Below are positions 36,560 through 51,390 of a stretch of DNA of 64,000 nucleotides, one piece after another. The notes beneath the pieces were generated by a model that searched no databases, was not told where the DNA came from, and worked only from the letters and a program-made list of their open reading frames with translations. The stretch comes from Eledone cirrhosa (Eukaryota; Mollusca; Cephalopoda; Octopoda; Eledonidae). Where the stretch lies: positions 8,824,450 through 8,888,449 of the forward strand of contig OZ024740.1 in NCBI GenBank assembly GCA_964016885.1, written 5' to 3'. Made by a program: the position numbers and the translations under genes. Within the stretch, counting starts at the first letter, position 1, and each line of letters starts with the position of its first letter.

Positions 36560-39500
36560 TTTCGATTGGTATGTCAGTTTCTATTGCTCTGTTAGTTTCT
36601 ATTGGTATATCAGTTTCTATTGGTATGTCAATTTTGATTAGTATGTCAGTTTCTATTGGTATATCAGTTTCGATTGGTATATCAGTTTCTATTGGTATAT
36701 CTGTTCCGATTGGTCTATCAGTTTCGATTGGTATGTCAGTTTCGATTAGTATATCAGTTTCTATTGGTATGTCAGTTATGATTGGTATGTCAGTTTCTAT
36801 TGGTATATCAGTTTCTATTGGTATATCAGTTTCTATTGGTATGTCACTTTCTATTGGTATGTCACTTTCTATTGGTATGTTAGTCCTCGTTTTGTATGTC
36901 AGTTTCTATTGGTATATCAATTTCGATTGGTATGTCAGTTTCTATTGGTATGTCAGTTTCTATTGGTATATCAATTTCGATTGGTATGTCAGTTTCGATT
37001 TGTATATCAGTTTCGATTCGTATGTCAGTTTCGATTTGTATGTCAGTTTCGATTGGTATGTCAGTTTCGATTTGTATGTCAGTTTCGATTGGTATATCAG
37101 TTTCGATTAGTATGTCAGTATCTATTGGTATGTCGGTTTCCATTGGTATATCAGTTTCAATTGGTATGTCAGTTTCTATTGGTATATCAGTTACTATTGG
37201 TATGTCAGTTTTGATAGGTATGTCAGTTTCTATTGGTATATCAGTTTTGATTGGTATATCAGTTTCTATCGGTATATCAGTTCCGATTGGTATATCAGTT
37301 TCGATTGGTATATCAGTTTCTATTGGTATATCAGTTTCGATTGATATACCAGTTTCGAATAGTATGTCAGTTTCTATTGGTATGTCAGTTTCGATTAGTA
37401 TATCAGTTTCTATTGGTATGCCAGTTTCGATTTGTATGTCAGTTTCTATTGGTATATCAGTTTCGATTGGTATATCAGTTTCGATTGGTATATCAGTTTC
37501 GATTGGTATGTCAGTTTATATTGGTATGTCAGTTTCTATTGGTATGTCACTTTCAATTGGTATATCAGTTTCGATTGATATGTCAGTTTTATTGGTATGT
37601 CAATTTCGATTGGTATATCAGTTTCGATTGGTATGTCAGTCTCTATTGGTATATCAGTTTATATTTGTATGTCAGTTTCGATTGGTATGTCAGTTTCTAT
37701 TGGTATACCAGTTTTGATTGGTATGTTAGTTTCTATTGGTATGTCAGTTCCGATTGGTATGTTAGTCTTCGATTCGTATGTCAGTTTCTATTGGTATATC
37801 AATTTCGATTGGTAGGTCAGTTTCTATTGGTATATCAGTTTCTATTGGTATGTCAGTTTTGATTGGTATGTCAGTTTCTATTGGTATGTCAGTTTCTATT
37901 GGTATATCAGTTTCGATTGTTATATCAGTTTCTATTGTTACATCAGTTCCGATTGGTATATCAGTTTCGATTAGTATATCAGGTACTATTGGTATATCAG
38001 TCCCGATTGGTATATCAGTTTCGATTGGTATGTCAGTTCCTATTGGTATATCAGTCTCGATTGATATATCAGTTTCAATTAGTATGTCAGTTTCTATTGG
38101 TATGTCAGTTTCGATTAGTATATCAGTTTCTACTGGTATATCAGTTTCGATTGGTATGTCAGTTTCTATTGGTATGTCAGTTTCTATTGGTATATCGATT
38201 TCGATTGGTAGGTCAGTTTCTATTGGTATGTCAGTTTCAATTTGTATGTCAGTTTCTATTGGTATGTCAGTTTCTATTGATATATCAGTTTCTATTTGTA
38301 TCTCAGTTTCGATTGGTATGTCAGTTTCTATTGGTATATCAGTTTCGATTGGTAAGTTAGTTTCTATTGTTATGTCAGTTTCGATTAGTTTATCAGTTCC
38401 TACTGGTATATCAGTTTCGATTGGTATGTCAGTTTCTATTGGTATGTCAGTTTCTATTGGTATATCGATTTCGATTGATATGTCAGTTTCGATTTGTTTG
38501 TCAGTTTCTATTGGTATATCAGTTTCGATTGGTATGTCAGTTTTGATTGGTATGTCAGTTTCTATTATTATATCAGTTTCTATTGGTATGTGAGTTTAAA
38601 TTGGTATATCAGTTTCTATTGGTATATCAGTTCCGATTGGTATATCAGTTTCGATTGGTATATCAGTTTCTATTGGTATATCAGTTCCGATTGGTATATC
38701 AGTTTCGATTGGTATGTCAGTTTCTATTGGTATATCAGTTTCTATTGTTATATCAATTTCGATTGGTATATCACTTTCGATTGGTATGTCAGTTTCTATT
38801 TGTATATCAGTATCTTTTGTATGTCAGTTTCGATTGGTATGTCATTTTCTATTGGTATATCAGTTTTTATTGGTATGTTAGATTCTATTGGTATGTCAGG
38901 TCTGATTGGTATGTTAGTCCGCGATTCGTACGTCAGTTTCTATTGGTATATCAATTTTGATTGGTATGTCAGTTTCTATTGGTCTGTCAGTTTCTATTGG
39001 TATATCAGTTTCGATTGGTATGTCAGTTTCGATTAGTATATCAGTTTCTATTGGTATGTCAGTTTCTATTGGTATATCAATTTCGATTGGTATATCAGTT
39101 TCTATTGGTATGTCAGTTTCGATTCGTATGTCAGTTTCGATTGGTACATCAGTTTCGATTGGTAAGTCAGTTTCGATTTGTATGTCAATTTTGATTGGTA
39201 TGTCAGTTCCGATTAGTATGTCAGTTTTGATATGTATGTCAGTTTCTATTGGTATATCAGTTTTGATTGGTATATCAGTTTCTATTGGTATATCAGTTCC
39301 GATTGGTATGTCAGTTTCGATTGGTATATCAGTTTCTATTGGTATATCAGTTTCGATTGATATACCAGTTTCGATTAGTATGTCAGTTTCTATTGGTATG
39401 TCAGTTTCGATTAGTATATCAGTTTCTATTGGTATGCCAGTTTCGATTTGTATGTCAGTTTCTATTGGTATATCAGTTTCGATTGGTATATCAGTTTCGA

Positions 39501-42500
39501 TTGGTATATCAGTTTCGATTGGTATGTCAGTTTATATTGGTATGTCAGTTTCTATTGGTATGTCACTTTCAATTGGTATATCAGTTTCGATTGATATGTC
39601 AGTTTTATTGGTATGTCAATTTCGATTGGTATATCAGTTTCGATTGGTATGTCAGTCTCTATTGGTATATCAGTTTATATTTGTATGTCAGTTTCGATTG
39701 GTATGTCAGTTTCTATTGGTATACCAGTTTTGATTGGTATGTTAGTTTCTATTGGTATGTCAGTTCCGATTGGTATGTTAGTCCTTGATTCGTATGTCAG
39801 TTTCTATTGGTATATCAATTCCGATTGGTAGGTCAGTTTCTATTGGTATATCAGTTTCTATTGGTATGTCAGTTTTGATTGGTATGTCAGTTTCTATTGG
39901 TATGTCAGTTTCTATTGGTATATCAGTTTCGATTGTTATATCAGTTTCTATTGTTACATCAGTTCCGATTGGTATATCAGTTTCGATTAGTATATCAGGT
40001 ACTATTGGTATATCAGTCCCGATTGGTATATCAGTTTTGATTGGTATGTCAGTTCCTATTGGTATATCAGTCTCGATTGATATATCAGTTTCAATTAGTA
40101 TGTCAGTTTCTATTGGTATGTCAGTTTCGATTAGTATATCAGTTTCTACTGGTATATCAGTTTCGATTGGTATGTCAGTTTCTATTGGTATGTCAGTTTC
40201 TATTGGTATATCGATTTCGATTGGTAGGTCAGTTTCTATTGGTATGTCAGTTTCAATTTGTATGTCAGTTTCTATTGGTATGTCAGTTTCTATTGATATA
40301 TCAGTTTCTATTTGTATCTCAGTTTCGATTGGTATGTCAGTTTCTATTGGTATATCAGTTTCGATTGGTAAGTTAGTTTCTATTGTTATGTCAGTTTCGA
40401 TTAGTTTATCAGTTTCTACTGGTATATCAGTTTCGATTGGTATGTCAGTTTCTATTGGTATGTCAGTTTCTATTGGTATATCGATTTCGATTGATATGTC
40501 AGTTTCGATTTGTTTGTCAGTTTCTATTGGTATATCAGTTTCGATTGGTATGTCAGTTTTGATTGGTATGTCAGTTTCTATTATTATATCAGTTTCTATT
40601 GGTATGTGAGTTTAAATTGGTATATCAGTTTCTATTGGTATATCAGTTCCGATTGGTATATCAGTTTCGATTGGTATATCAGTTTCTATTGGTATATCAG
40701 TTCCGATTGGTATATCAGTTTCAATTGGTATGTCAGTTTCTATTGGTATATCAGTTTCGATTGATATATCAGTTTCAATTAGTATGTCAGTTTCTATTGG
40801 TATGTCAGTTTCGATTAGTATATCAGTTTCTATTGGTATGTCAGTTTCGATTTGTATGTCAGTTTCTATTGGTATATCAGTTTTCATTGGTATATCAGTT
40901 TTGATTGGTATATCAGTTTCGATTGGTATGTCAGTTTCGATTAGTATATCAGTTTCTATTGGTATGTCAGTTTCGATTGGTATGTTAGTCCTCGATTTGT
41001 ATGTCAGTTTCTATTGGTATATCAATTTTGATTGGTATGTCAGTTTCTATTGGTATGTCAGTTTCTATTGGTATATCAATTTCGATTGGTATTTCAGTTT
41101 CGATTTGTATATCAGTTTCGATTCGTATGTCAATTTCGATTGGTATGTCAGTTTCGATTGGTATATCAGTTTCGATTGATATATCAGTTTCGATTGGTAT
41201 ATCGGTTTCCATTGGTATATCAGTTTTGATTGGTATATCAGTTTCTATTGTTATATCAGTTTCTATTGGTATGTCAGTTTCGAATGGTATGTCAGTTTCT
41301 ATTGCTGTATCAGTTTTGATTGGTATATCAGTTTCTATTGGTATATCAGTTCCGATTGGGATATCAGTTTCGATTGGTATATCAGTTTCTATTGGTATAT
41401 CAGTTCCGATTGGTATATCAGTTTCGATTGGTACGTCAGTTTCTATTGGTATATCAGTTCCGATTGGTATATCAGTTTCGATTGGTATATCAGTTTCTAT
41501 TGGTATATCAGTTCCGATTGGTATATCAGTTTCGATTGGTACGTCAGTTTCTATTGGTATAACAGTTTCGATTGGCATATCAATTTCGATTGGTATATCA
41601 CTTTCGATTGGTATGTCAGTTTCTATTTGTATATCAGTATCTTTTGTATGTCAGTTTCGATTGGTATGTCATTTTCTATTGGTATATCAGTTTTTATTGG
41701 TATGTTAGATTCTATTGGTATGTCAGGTCCGATTGGTATGTTAGTCCGCGATTCGTACGTCAGTTTCTATTGGTATATCAATTTTGATTGGTATGTCAGT
41801 TTCTATTGGTCTGTCAGTTTCTATTGGTATATCAGTTTCGATTGGTATGTCAGTTTCGATTAGTATATCAGTTTCTATTGGTATGTCAGTTTCTATTGGT
41901 ATATCAATTTCGATTGGTATATCAGTTTCTATTGGTATGTCAGTTTCGATTCGTATGTCAGTTTCGATTGGTACATCAGTTTCGATTGGTAAGTCAGTTT
42001 CGATTTGTATGTCAATTTTGATTGGTATGTCAGTTTCGATTAGTATGTCAGTTTTGATATGTATGTCAGTTTCTATTGGTATATCAGTTTTGATTGGTAT
42101 ATCAGTTTCTATTGGTATATCAGTTCCGATTGGTATGTCAGTTTCGATTGGTATATCAGTTTCTATTGGTATATCAGTTTCGATTGATATACCAGTTTCG
42201 ATTAGTATGTCAGTTTCTATTAGTATGTCAGTTTCGATTAGTATATCAGTTTCTATTGGTATGCCAGTTTCGATTTGTATGTCAGTTTCTATTGGTATAT
42301 CAGTTTCGATTGGTATATCAGTTTCGATTGGTATATCAGTTTCGATTGGTATGTCAGTTTATATTGGTATGTCAGTTTCTATTGGTATGTCACTTTCAAT
42401 TGGTATATCAGTTTCGATTGATATGTCAGTTTTATTGGTATGTCAATTTCGATTGGTATATCAGTTTCGATTGGTATGTCAGTCTCTATTGGTATATCAG

Positions 42501-45150
42501 TTTATATTTGTATGTCAGTTTCGATTGGTATGTCAGTTTCTATTGGTATACCAGTTTTGATTGGTATGTTAGTTTCTATTGGTATATCAATTTCGATTGG
42601 TAGGTCAGTTTCTATTGGTATATCAGTTTCTATTGGTATGTCAGTTTTGATTGGTATGTCAGTTTCTATTGGTATGTCAGTTTCTATTGGTATATCAGTT
42701 TCGATTGTTATATCAGTTTCTATTGTTACATCAGTTCCGATTGGTATATCAGTTTCGATTAGTATATCAGGTACTATTGGTATATCAGTCCCGATTGGTA
42801 TATCAGTTTCGATTGGTATGTCAGTTCCTATTGGTATATCAGTCTCGATTGATATATCAGTTTCAATTAGTATGTCAGTTTCTATTGGTATGATAGTTTC
42901 GATTAGTATATCAGTTTCTACTGGTATATCAGTTTCGATTGGTATGTCAGTTTCTATTGGTATGTCAGTTTCTATTGGTATATCGATTTCGATTGGTAGG
43001 TCAGTTTCTATTGGTATGTCAGTTTCAATTTGTATGTCAGTTTCTATTGGTATGTCAGTTTCTATTGATATATCAGTTTCTATTTGTATCTCAGTTTCGA
43101 TTGGTATGTCAGTTTCTATTGGTATATCAGTTTCGATTGGTAAGTTAGTTTCTATTGTTATGTCAGTTTCGATTAGTTTATCAGTTTCTACTGGTATATC
43201 AGTTTCGATTGGTATGTCAGTTTCTATTGGTATGTCAGTTTCTATTGGTATATCGATTTCGATTGATATGTCAGTTTCGATTTGTTTGTCAGTTTCTATT
43301 GGTATATCAGTTTCGATTGGTATGTCAGTTTTGATTGGTATGTCAGTTTCTATTATTATATCAGTTTCTATTGGTATGTGAGTTTAAATTGGTATATCAG
43401 TTTCTATTGGTATATCAGTTCCGATTGGTATATCAGTTTCGATTGGTATATCAGTTTCTATTGGTATATCAGTTCCGATTGGTATATCAGTTTCAATTGG
43501 TATGTCAGTTTCTATTGGTATATCAGTTTCGATTGATATATCAGTTTCAATTAGTATGTCAGTTTCTATTGGTATGTCAGTTTCGATTAGTATATCAGTT
43601 TCTATTGGTATGTCAGTTTCGATTTGTATGTCAGTTTCTATTGGTATATCAGTTTTGATTGGTATATCAGTTTTGATTGGTATATCAGTTTCGATTGGTA
43701 TGTCAGTTTCGATTAGTATATCAGTTTCTATTGGTATGTCAGTTTCGATTGGTATGTTAGTCCTCGATTTGTATGTCAGTTTCTATTGGTATATCAATTT
43801 TGATTGGTATGTCAGTTTCTATTGGTATGTCAGTTTCTATTGGTATATCAATTTCGATTGGTATTTCAGTTTCGATTTGTATATCAGTTTCGATTCGTAT
43901 GTCAATTTCGATTGGTATGTCAGTTTCGATTGGTATATCAGTTTCGATTGATATATTAGTTTCGATTGGTATATCGGTTTCCATTGGTATATCAGTTTTG
44001 ATTGGTATATCAGTTTCTATTGTTATATCAGTTTCTATTGGTATGTCAGTTTCGAATGGTATGTCAGTTTCTATTGCTGTATCAGTTTTGATTGGTATAT
44101 CAGTTTCTATTGGTATATCAGTTCCGATTGGTATATCAGTTTCGATTGGTATATCAGTTTCTATTGGTATATCAGTTCCGATTGGTATATCAGTTTCGAT
44201 TGGTACGTCAGTTTCTATTGGTATATCAGTTTCGATTGGCATATCAATTTCGATTGGTATATCACTTTCGATTGGTATGTCAGTTTCTATTTGTATATCA
44301 GTATCTTTTGTATGTCAGTTTCGATTGGTATGTCATTTTCTATTGGTATATCAGTTTTTATTGGTATGTTAGATTCTATTGGTATGTCAGGTCCGATTGG
44401 TATGTTAGTCCGCGATTCGTACGTCAGTTTCTATTGGTATATCAATTTTGATTGGTATGTCAGTTTCTATTGGTCTGTCAGTTTCTATTGGTATATCAGT
44501 TTCGATTGGTATGTCAGTTTCGATTAGTATATCAGTTTCTATTGGTATGTCAGTTTCTATTGGTATATCAATTTCGATTGGTATATCAGTTTCTATTGGT
44601 ATGTCAGTTTCGATTCGTATGTCAGTTTCGATTGGTACATCAGTTTCGATTGGTAAGTCAGTTTCGATTTGTATGTCAATTTTGATTGGTATGTCAGTTT
44701 CGATTAGTATGTCAGTTTTGATATGTATGTCAGTTTCTATTGGTATATCAGTTTTGATTGGTATATCAGTTTCTATTGGTATATCAGTTCCGATTGGTAT
44801 GTCAGTTTCGATTGGTATATCAGTTTCTATTGGTATATCAGTTTCGATTGATATACCAGTTTCGATTAGTATGTCAGTTTCTATTGGTATGTCAGTTTCG
44901 ATTAGTATATCAGTTTCTATTGGTATGCCAGTTTCGATTGGTATGTCAGTTTCTATTGGTATATCAGTTTCGATTGGTATATCAGTTTCGATTGGTATAT
45001 CAGTTTCGATTGGTATGTCAGTTTTATTGGTATGTCAATTTCGATTGGTATATCAGTTTCGATTGGTATGTCAGTCTCTATTGGTATATCAGTTTATATT
45101 TGTATGTCAGTTTCGATTGGTATGTCAGTTTCAATTGGTATACCAGTTTT
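36560..45150 (+). repeat. Region of nested 2.0-2.8 kb higher-order repeats
   Basis: Unit strings recur at offsets 2016 (37597 to 39613), 2827 (39613 to 42440; 38957 to 41784), 2772 (40510 to 43282; 41001 to 43773) and 2664 (41784 to 44448). Changing offsets within one pair indicate gains and losses of whole units after duplication. Confidence 0.78.
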
Positions 45151-46559
45151 GATTGGTATGTTAGTTTCTATTGGTATGTCAGTTCCGATTGGTATGTTAG
45201 TCCTCGATTCGTATGTCAGTTTCTATTGGTATATCAATTTCTATTGGTATGTCAGTTTTGATTGGTATGTCAGTTTCTATTGGTATATCAGTTTCGATTG
45301 TTATATCAGTTTCTATTGTTACATCAGTTCCGATTGGTATATCAGTTTCGATTAGTATATCAGTTTCTATTGGTATATCAGTCCCGATTGGTATATCAGT
45401 TTCGATTGGTATGTCAGTTTCTATTGGTATATCAGTCTCGATTGATATATCAGTTTCAATTAGTATGTCAGTTTCTAATGGTATGTCAGTTTCGATTAGT
45501 ATATCAGTTTCTATTGGTATATCAGTTTCGATTGGTATGTCAGTTTCTATTGGTATATCAGTTTCGATTGTTATATCAGTTTCGATTGGTATATAAGTTG
45601 CGATTGGTATGTCAGTTTCTATTGGTATGTCAGTTTCTATTGGTATATCGATTTCAATTGGTAGGTCAGTTTCTATTGGTATGTCAGTTTCAATTTGTAT
45701 GTCAGTTTCTATTGGTATGTCAGTTTCTATTGGTATATCAGTTTCGATTGGTAAGGTAGTTTCTATTGTTATGTCAGTTTCTATTATTATATCAGTTTCT
45801 ATTGGTATGTGAGTTTAAATTGGTATATCAGTTTCTATTGGTATATCAGTTCCGATTGGTATATCAGTTTCGTTTGGTATATCAGTTCCTATTGATATAT
45901 CAGTTCCGATTGGTATATCAGTTTCAATTGGTATGTCAGTTTCTATTGGTATATCAGTTTCAATTTTTATATCAGTTTCGATTAGTATGTCAGTTTCTAT
46001 TGGTATGTCAGTTTCGATTAGTATATCAGTTTCTATTGGTATGTCAGTTTCGATTGGTATGTCAGTTTCTATTGGTATATCAGTTTTGATTGGTATATCA
46101 GTTTTGATTGGTATATCAGTTTCGATTGGTTTGTCAGTTTCGATTAGTATATCAGTTTCTATTGGTATGTCAGTTTCGATTGGTATGTTAGTCCTCTATT
46201 TGTATGTCAGTTTCTATTGGTATATCAATTTCGATTGGTATGTCAGTTTCTATTGGTATGTCAGTTTCTATTGGTATATCAGTTCCGATTGGTATGTCAG
46301 TTTCGATTGGTATATCAGTTTCTATTGGTATATCAGTTTCGATTGATATACCAGTTTCGATTAGTATGTCAGTTTCTATTGGTATGTCAGTTTTGATTAG
46401 CATATCAGTTTCTATTGGTATGCCAGTTTCGATTGGTATGTCAGTTTCTATTGGTATATCAGTTTCGATTGGTATATCAGTTTCGATTGGTATATCAGTT
46501 TCGATTGGTATGTCAGTTTATATTGGTAGGTCAGTTTCTATTGGTATGTCACTTTCAAT

Positions 46560-49500
46560 TGGTATATAATTTTCGATTGATATGTCAGTTTTATTGGTAT
46601 GTCAATTTCGATTGGTATATCAGTTTCGATTGGTATGTCAGTCTCTATTTGTATATCAGTTTATATTTGTATGTCAGTTTCGATTGGTATGCCAGTTTCT
46701 ATTGGTATATCAGTTTTTATTGGTATGTTAGTTTCTATTGGTATGTCAGTTCCGATTGGTATGTTAGTCCGCGATTCGTACGTCAGTTTCTATTGGTTTA
46801 TCAATTTCGATTGGTATGTCAGTTTCTATTGCTCTGTTAGTTTCTATTGGTATATCAGTTTCTATTGGTATGTCAATTTTGATTAGTATGTCAGTTTCTA
46901 TTGGTATATCAGTTTCGATTGGTATATCAGTTTCTATTGGTATATCTGTTCCGATTGGTCTATCAGTTTCGATTGGTATGTCAGTTTCGATTAGTATATC
47001 AGTTTCTATTGGTATGTTAGTTATGATTGGTATGTCAGTTTCTATTGGTATATCAGTTTCTATTGGTATATCAGTTTCTATTGGTATGTCAGTTTCTATT
47101 GGTATGTCACTTTCTATTGGTATGTTAGTCCTCGTTTTGTATGTCAGTTTCGATTTGTATATCAGTTTCGATTCGTATGTCAGTTTCGATTGGTATGTCA
47201 GTTTCGATTGTTATGTCAGTTTCGATTTGTATGTCAGTTTCGATTGGTATATCAGTTTCGATTAGTATGTCAGTATCTATTGGTATGTCGGTTTCCATTG
47301 GTATATCAGTTTCAATTGGTATGTCAGTTTCTATTAGTATATCAGTTTCTATTGGTATGTGAGTTTTGATAGGTATGTCAGTTTCTATTGGTATATCAGT
47401 TTTGATTGGTATATCAGTTTCTATCGGTATATCAGTTCCGATTGGTATGTCAGTTTCGATTGGTATATCAGTTTCTATTGGTATATCAGTTTCGATTGAT
47501 ATACCAGTTTTGATTAGTATGTCAGTTTCTATTGGTATGTCAGTTTCGATTAGTATATCAGTTTCTATTGGTATGCCAGTTTCGATTTGTATGTCAGTTT
47601 CTAATGGTATATCAGTTTCGATTGGTATATCAGTTTCGATTGGTATATCAGTTTCGATTGGTATGTCAGTTTATATTGGTATGTCAGTTTCTATTGGTAT
47701 GTCACTTTCAATTGGTATATCAGTTTCGATTGATATGTCAGTTTTATTGGTATGTCAATTTCGATTGGTATATCAGTTTCGATTCGTATGTCAGTCTCTA
47801 TTGGTATATCAGTTTATATTTGTATGTCAGTTTCGATTGGTATGTCAGTTTCTATTGGTATACCAGTTTTGATTGGTATGTTAGTTTCTATTGTTATGTC
47901 AGTTCCGATTGGTATGTTAGTCCTCGATTCGTATGTCAGTTTCTATTGGTATATCAATTTCGATTGGTAGGTCAGTTTCTATTGGTATATCAGTTTCTAG
48001 TGGTATGTCAGTTTTGATTGGTATGTCAGTTTCTATTGGTATATCAGTTTAGATTGTTATATCAGTTTCTATTGTTACATCAGTTCCGATTGGTATATCA
48101 GTTTCGATTAGTATATCAGTTTCTATTGGTATATCAGTCCCGATTGGTATATCAGTTTCGATTGGTATATCAGTTTTTATTGGTATGTTAGTTTCTATTG
48201 GTATGTCAGTTCCGATTGGTATGTTAGTCCGCGATTCGTACGTCAGTTTCTATTGGTTTATCAATTTCGATTGGTATGTCAGTTTCTATTGCTCTGTTAG
48301 TTTCTATTGGTATATCAGTTTCTATTGGTATGTCAATTTTGACTAGTATGTCAGTTTCTATTGGTATATCAGTTTCGATTGGTATATCAGTTTCTATTGG
48401 TATATCTGTTCCGATTGGTCTATCAGTTTCGATTGGTATGTCAGTTTCGATTAGTATATCAGTTTCTATTGGTATGTCAGTTATGATTGGTATGTCAGTT
48501 TCTATTGGTATATCAGTTTCTATTGGTATATCAGTTTCTATTGGTATGTCAGTTTCTATTGGTATGTCACTTTCTATTGGTATGTTAGTCCTCGTTTTGT
48601 ATGTCAGTTTCTATTGGTATATCAATTTCGATTGGTATGTCAGTTTCTATTGGTATGTCAGTTTCTATTGGTATATCAATTTCGATTGGTATGTCAGTTT
48701 CGATTTGTATATCAGTTTCGATTCGTATGTCAGTTTCGATTGGTATGTCAGTTTCGATTGTTATGTCAGTTTCGATTTGTATGTCAGTTTCGATTGGTAT
48801 ATCAGTTTCGATTAGTATGTCAGTATCTATTGGTATGTCGGTTTCCATTGGTATATCAGTTTCAATTGGTATGTCAGTTTCTATTGGTATATCAGTTTCT
48901 ATTGGTATGTCCGTTTTGATAGGTATGTCAGTTTCTATTGGTATATCAGTTTTGATTGGTATATCAGTTTCTATCGGTATATCAGTTCCGATTGGTATGT
49001 CAGTTTCGATTGGTATATCAGTTTCTATTGGTATATCAGTTTCGATTGGTATATCAGTTTCTATCGGTATATCAGTTCCGATTGGTATGTCAGTTTCGAT
49101 TGGTATATCAGTTTCTATTGTTACATCAGTTCCAATTGGTATATCAGTTTCTATTGGTATGTCAGTTTCGATTAGTATATCAGTTTCTATTGGTATATCA
49201 GTTTCGATTGGTATGTCAGTTTCTATTGGTATATCAGTTTCGATTGGTATATCAGTTTCGATTGGTATATAAGTTTCGATTAGTATATCAGTTTCTATTG
49301 GTATATCAGTTTCTATTGGTATGTCAGTTTCAATTTGTATGTCAGTTTCTATTGGTATGTCAGTTTCTATTGATATATCAGTTTCTATTTGTATGTCAGT
49401 TTCGATTGGTATGTCAGTTTCTATTGGTATATCAGTATCGATTGGTAAGTTAGTTTCTATTGTTATGTCAGTTTCGATTAGTATATCACTTTCTATTGGC

Positions 49501-51390
49501 ATGTCAGTTTCGATTGGTATGTCAGTTTCGATTGGTTTGTCAGTTTCTATTGGTATATGAGTTTCGATTGGTATGTCAGTTTTGATTGGTATGTCAGTTT
49601 CTATTATTATATCAGTTTCTATTGGTATGTGAGTTTAAATTGGTATATCAGTTTCTATTGGTATATCAGTTCCGATTGGTATATCAGTTTCGATTGGTAT
49701 ATCAGTTTCTATTGGTATATCAATTCCGATTGGTATATCAGTTTCAATTGGTATGTCAGTTTCTATTGGTATATCAGTTTCGATTGATATATCAGTTTCG
49801 ATTAGTATGTCAGTTTCTATTGGTATGTCAGTTTCGATTAGTATATCAGTTTCTATTGGTATGTCAGTTTCGATTTGTATGTCAGTTTCTATTGGTATAT
49901 CAGTTTTGATTGGTATATCAGTTTTGATTGGTATATCAGTTTCGATTGGTATGTCAGTTTCGATTAGTATATCAGTTACTATTGGTATGTCAGTTTCGAT
50001 TGGTACGTCAGTTTCTATTGGTATGTCAGTTTCTATTGGTATATCAATTTCGATTGGTATTTCAGTTTCCATTGGTATATCAGTTTTGATTGGTATATCA
50101 GTTTCTATTGTTATATCAGTTTCTATTGGTATGTCAGTTTCGAATGGTATGTCAGTTTCTATTGCTATGTCAGTTTCGATTGGTATATCTGTTTCTATTG
50201 GTATATCAGTTCCGATTGGTATATCTGTTTCGATTGGTATATCAGTTTCTATTAGTATATCAGTTCCGATTGGTATATCAGTTTCGATTGGTATGTCAGT
50301 TTCTATTGGTATATCAGTTTCGATTGGCATATCAGTTTTGATTGGTATATCAGTTTTTCGATTGGTATGTCAGTTTCTATTGGTATGTCAGTTTCTATTG
50401 GTATGTCAGTTTCGATTGGTATGTCAGTTTTATTGGTATGTCAATTTCGATTGGTATATCACTTTCGATTGGTATGTCAGTTTCTATTTGTATATCAGTT
50501 TCTTTTGTATGTCAGTTTCGATTGGTATGTCAGTTTCTATTGGTATATCAGTTTTTATTGGTATGTTAGATTCTATTGGTATGTCAGGTCCGATTGGTAT
50601 GTTAGTCCACGATTCGTATGTCAGTTTCTATTGGTATATCAATTTCGATTGGTATGTCAGTTTCTATTGGTCTGTCAGTTTCTATTGGTATATCAGTTTC
50701 GATTGGTATGTCAGTTTTGATTAGTATATCAGTTTCTATTGATATATCAGTTTCTATTGGTATATCAATTTCGATTGGTATATCAGTTTCTATTGGTATG
50801 TCAGTTTCGATTCGTATGTCAGTTTCGATTGGTACATCAATTTCGATTGGTAAGTCAGTTTCGATTTGTATGTCAGTTTTGATAGTTATGTCAGTTTCTA
50901 TTGGTATATCAGTTTTGATTGGTATATCAGTTTCTATTGGTATATCAGTTCCGATTGGTATGTCAATTTTGATTGGTATGTCAGTTTCGATTAGTATGTC
51001 AGTTTTGATAATTATGTCAGTTTCTATTGGTATATCAGTTCCGATTGGTATGTCAGTTTCGATTGGTATATCAGTTTCTATTGGTATATCAGTTTCGATT
51101 GATATACCAGTTTCGATTAGTATGTCAGTTTCTATTGGTATGTCAGTTTCGATTAGTATATCAGTTTCTATTGGTATGTCAGTTTCGATTAGTATGCCAG
51201 GTTCGATTGGTATGTCAGTTTCTATTGGTATATCAGTTTTGATTGTTATATCAGCTTCGATTGGTATATCAGTTTCGATTGGTATATCAGTTTATATTTG
51301 TATGTCAGTTTATATTGGTATGTCAGTTTCTATTGGTATGTCACTTTCAATTGGTATATCAGTTTCGATTGATATGTCAGTTTTATTGGT
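46560..51390 (+). repeat. Higher-order repeat, left copy of a 4.8 kb tandem duplication
   Basis: It matches 51352-56280 at offset 4792 (46599 to 51391), then 4882 (47532 to 52414; 48276 to 53158), then 4846 (49753 to 54599; 51027 to 55873). The steps are 90 and 36 bp (five and two units). It contains the longest minus-strand PIETDI frame (48585-49502, 305 codons). Confidence 0.85.
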
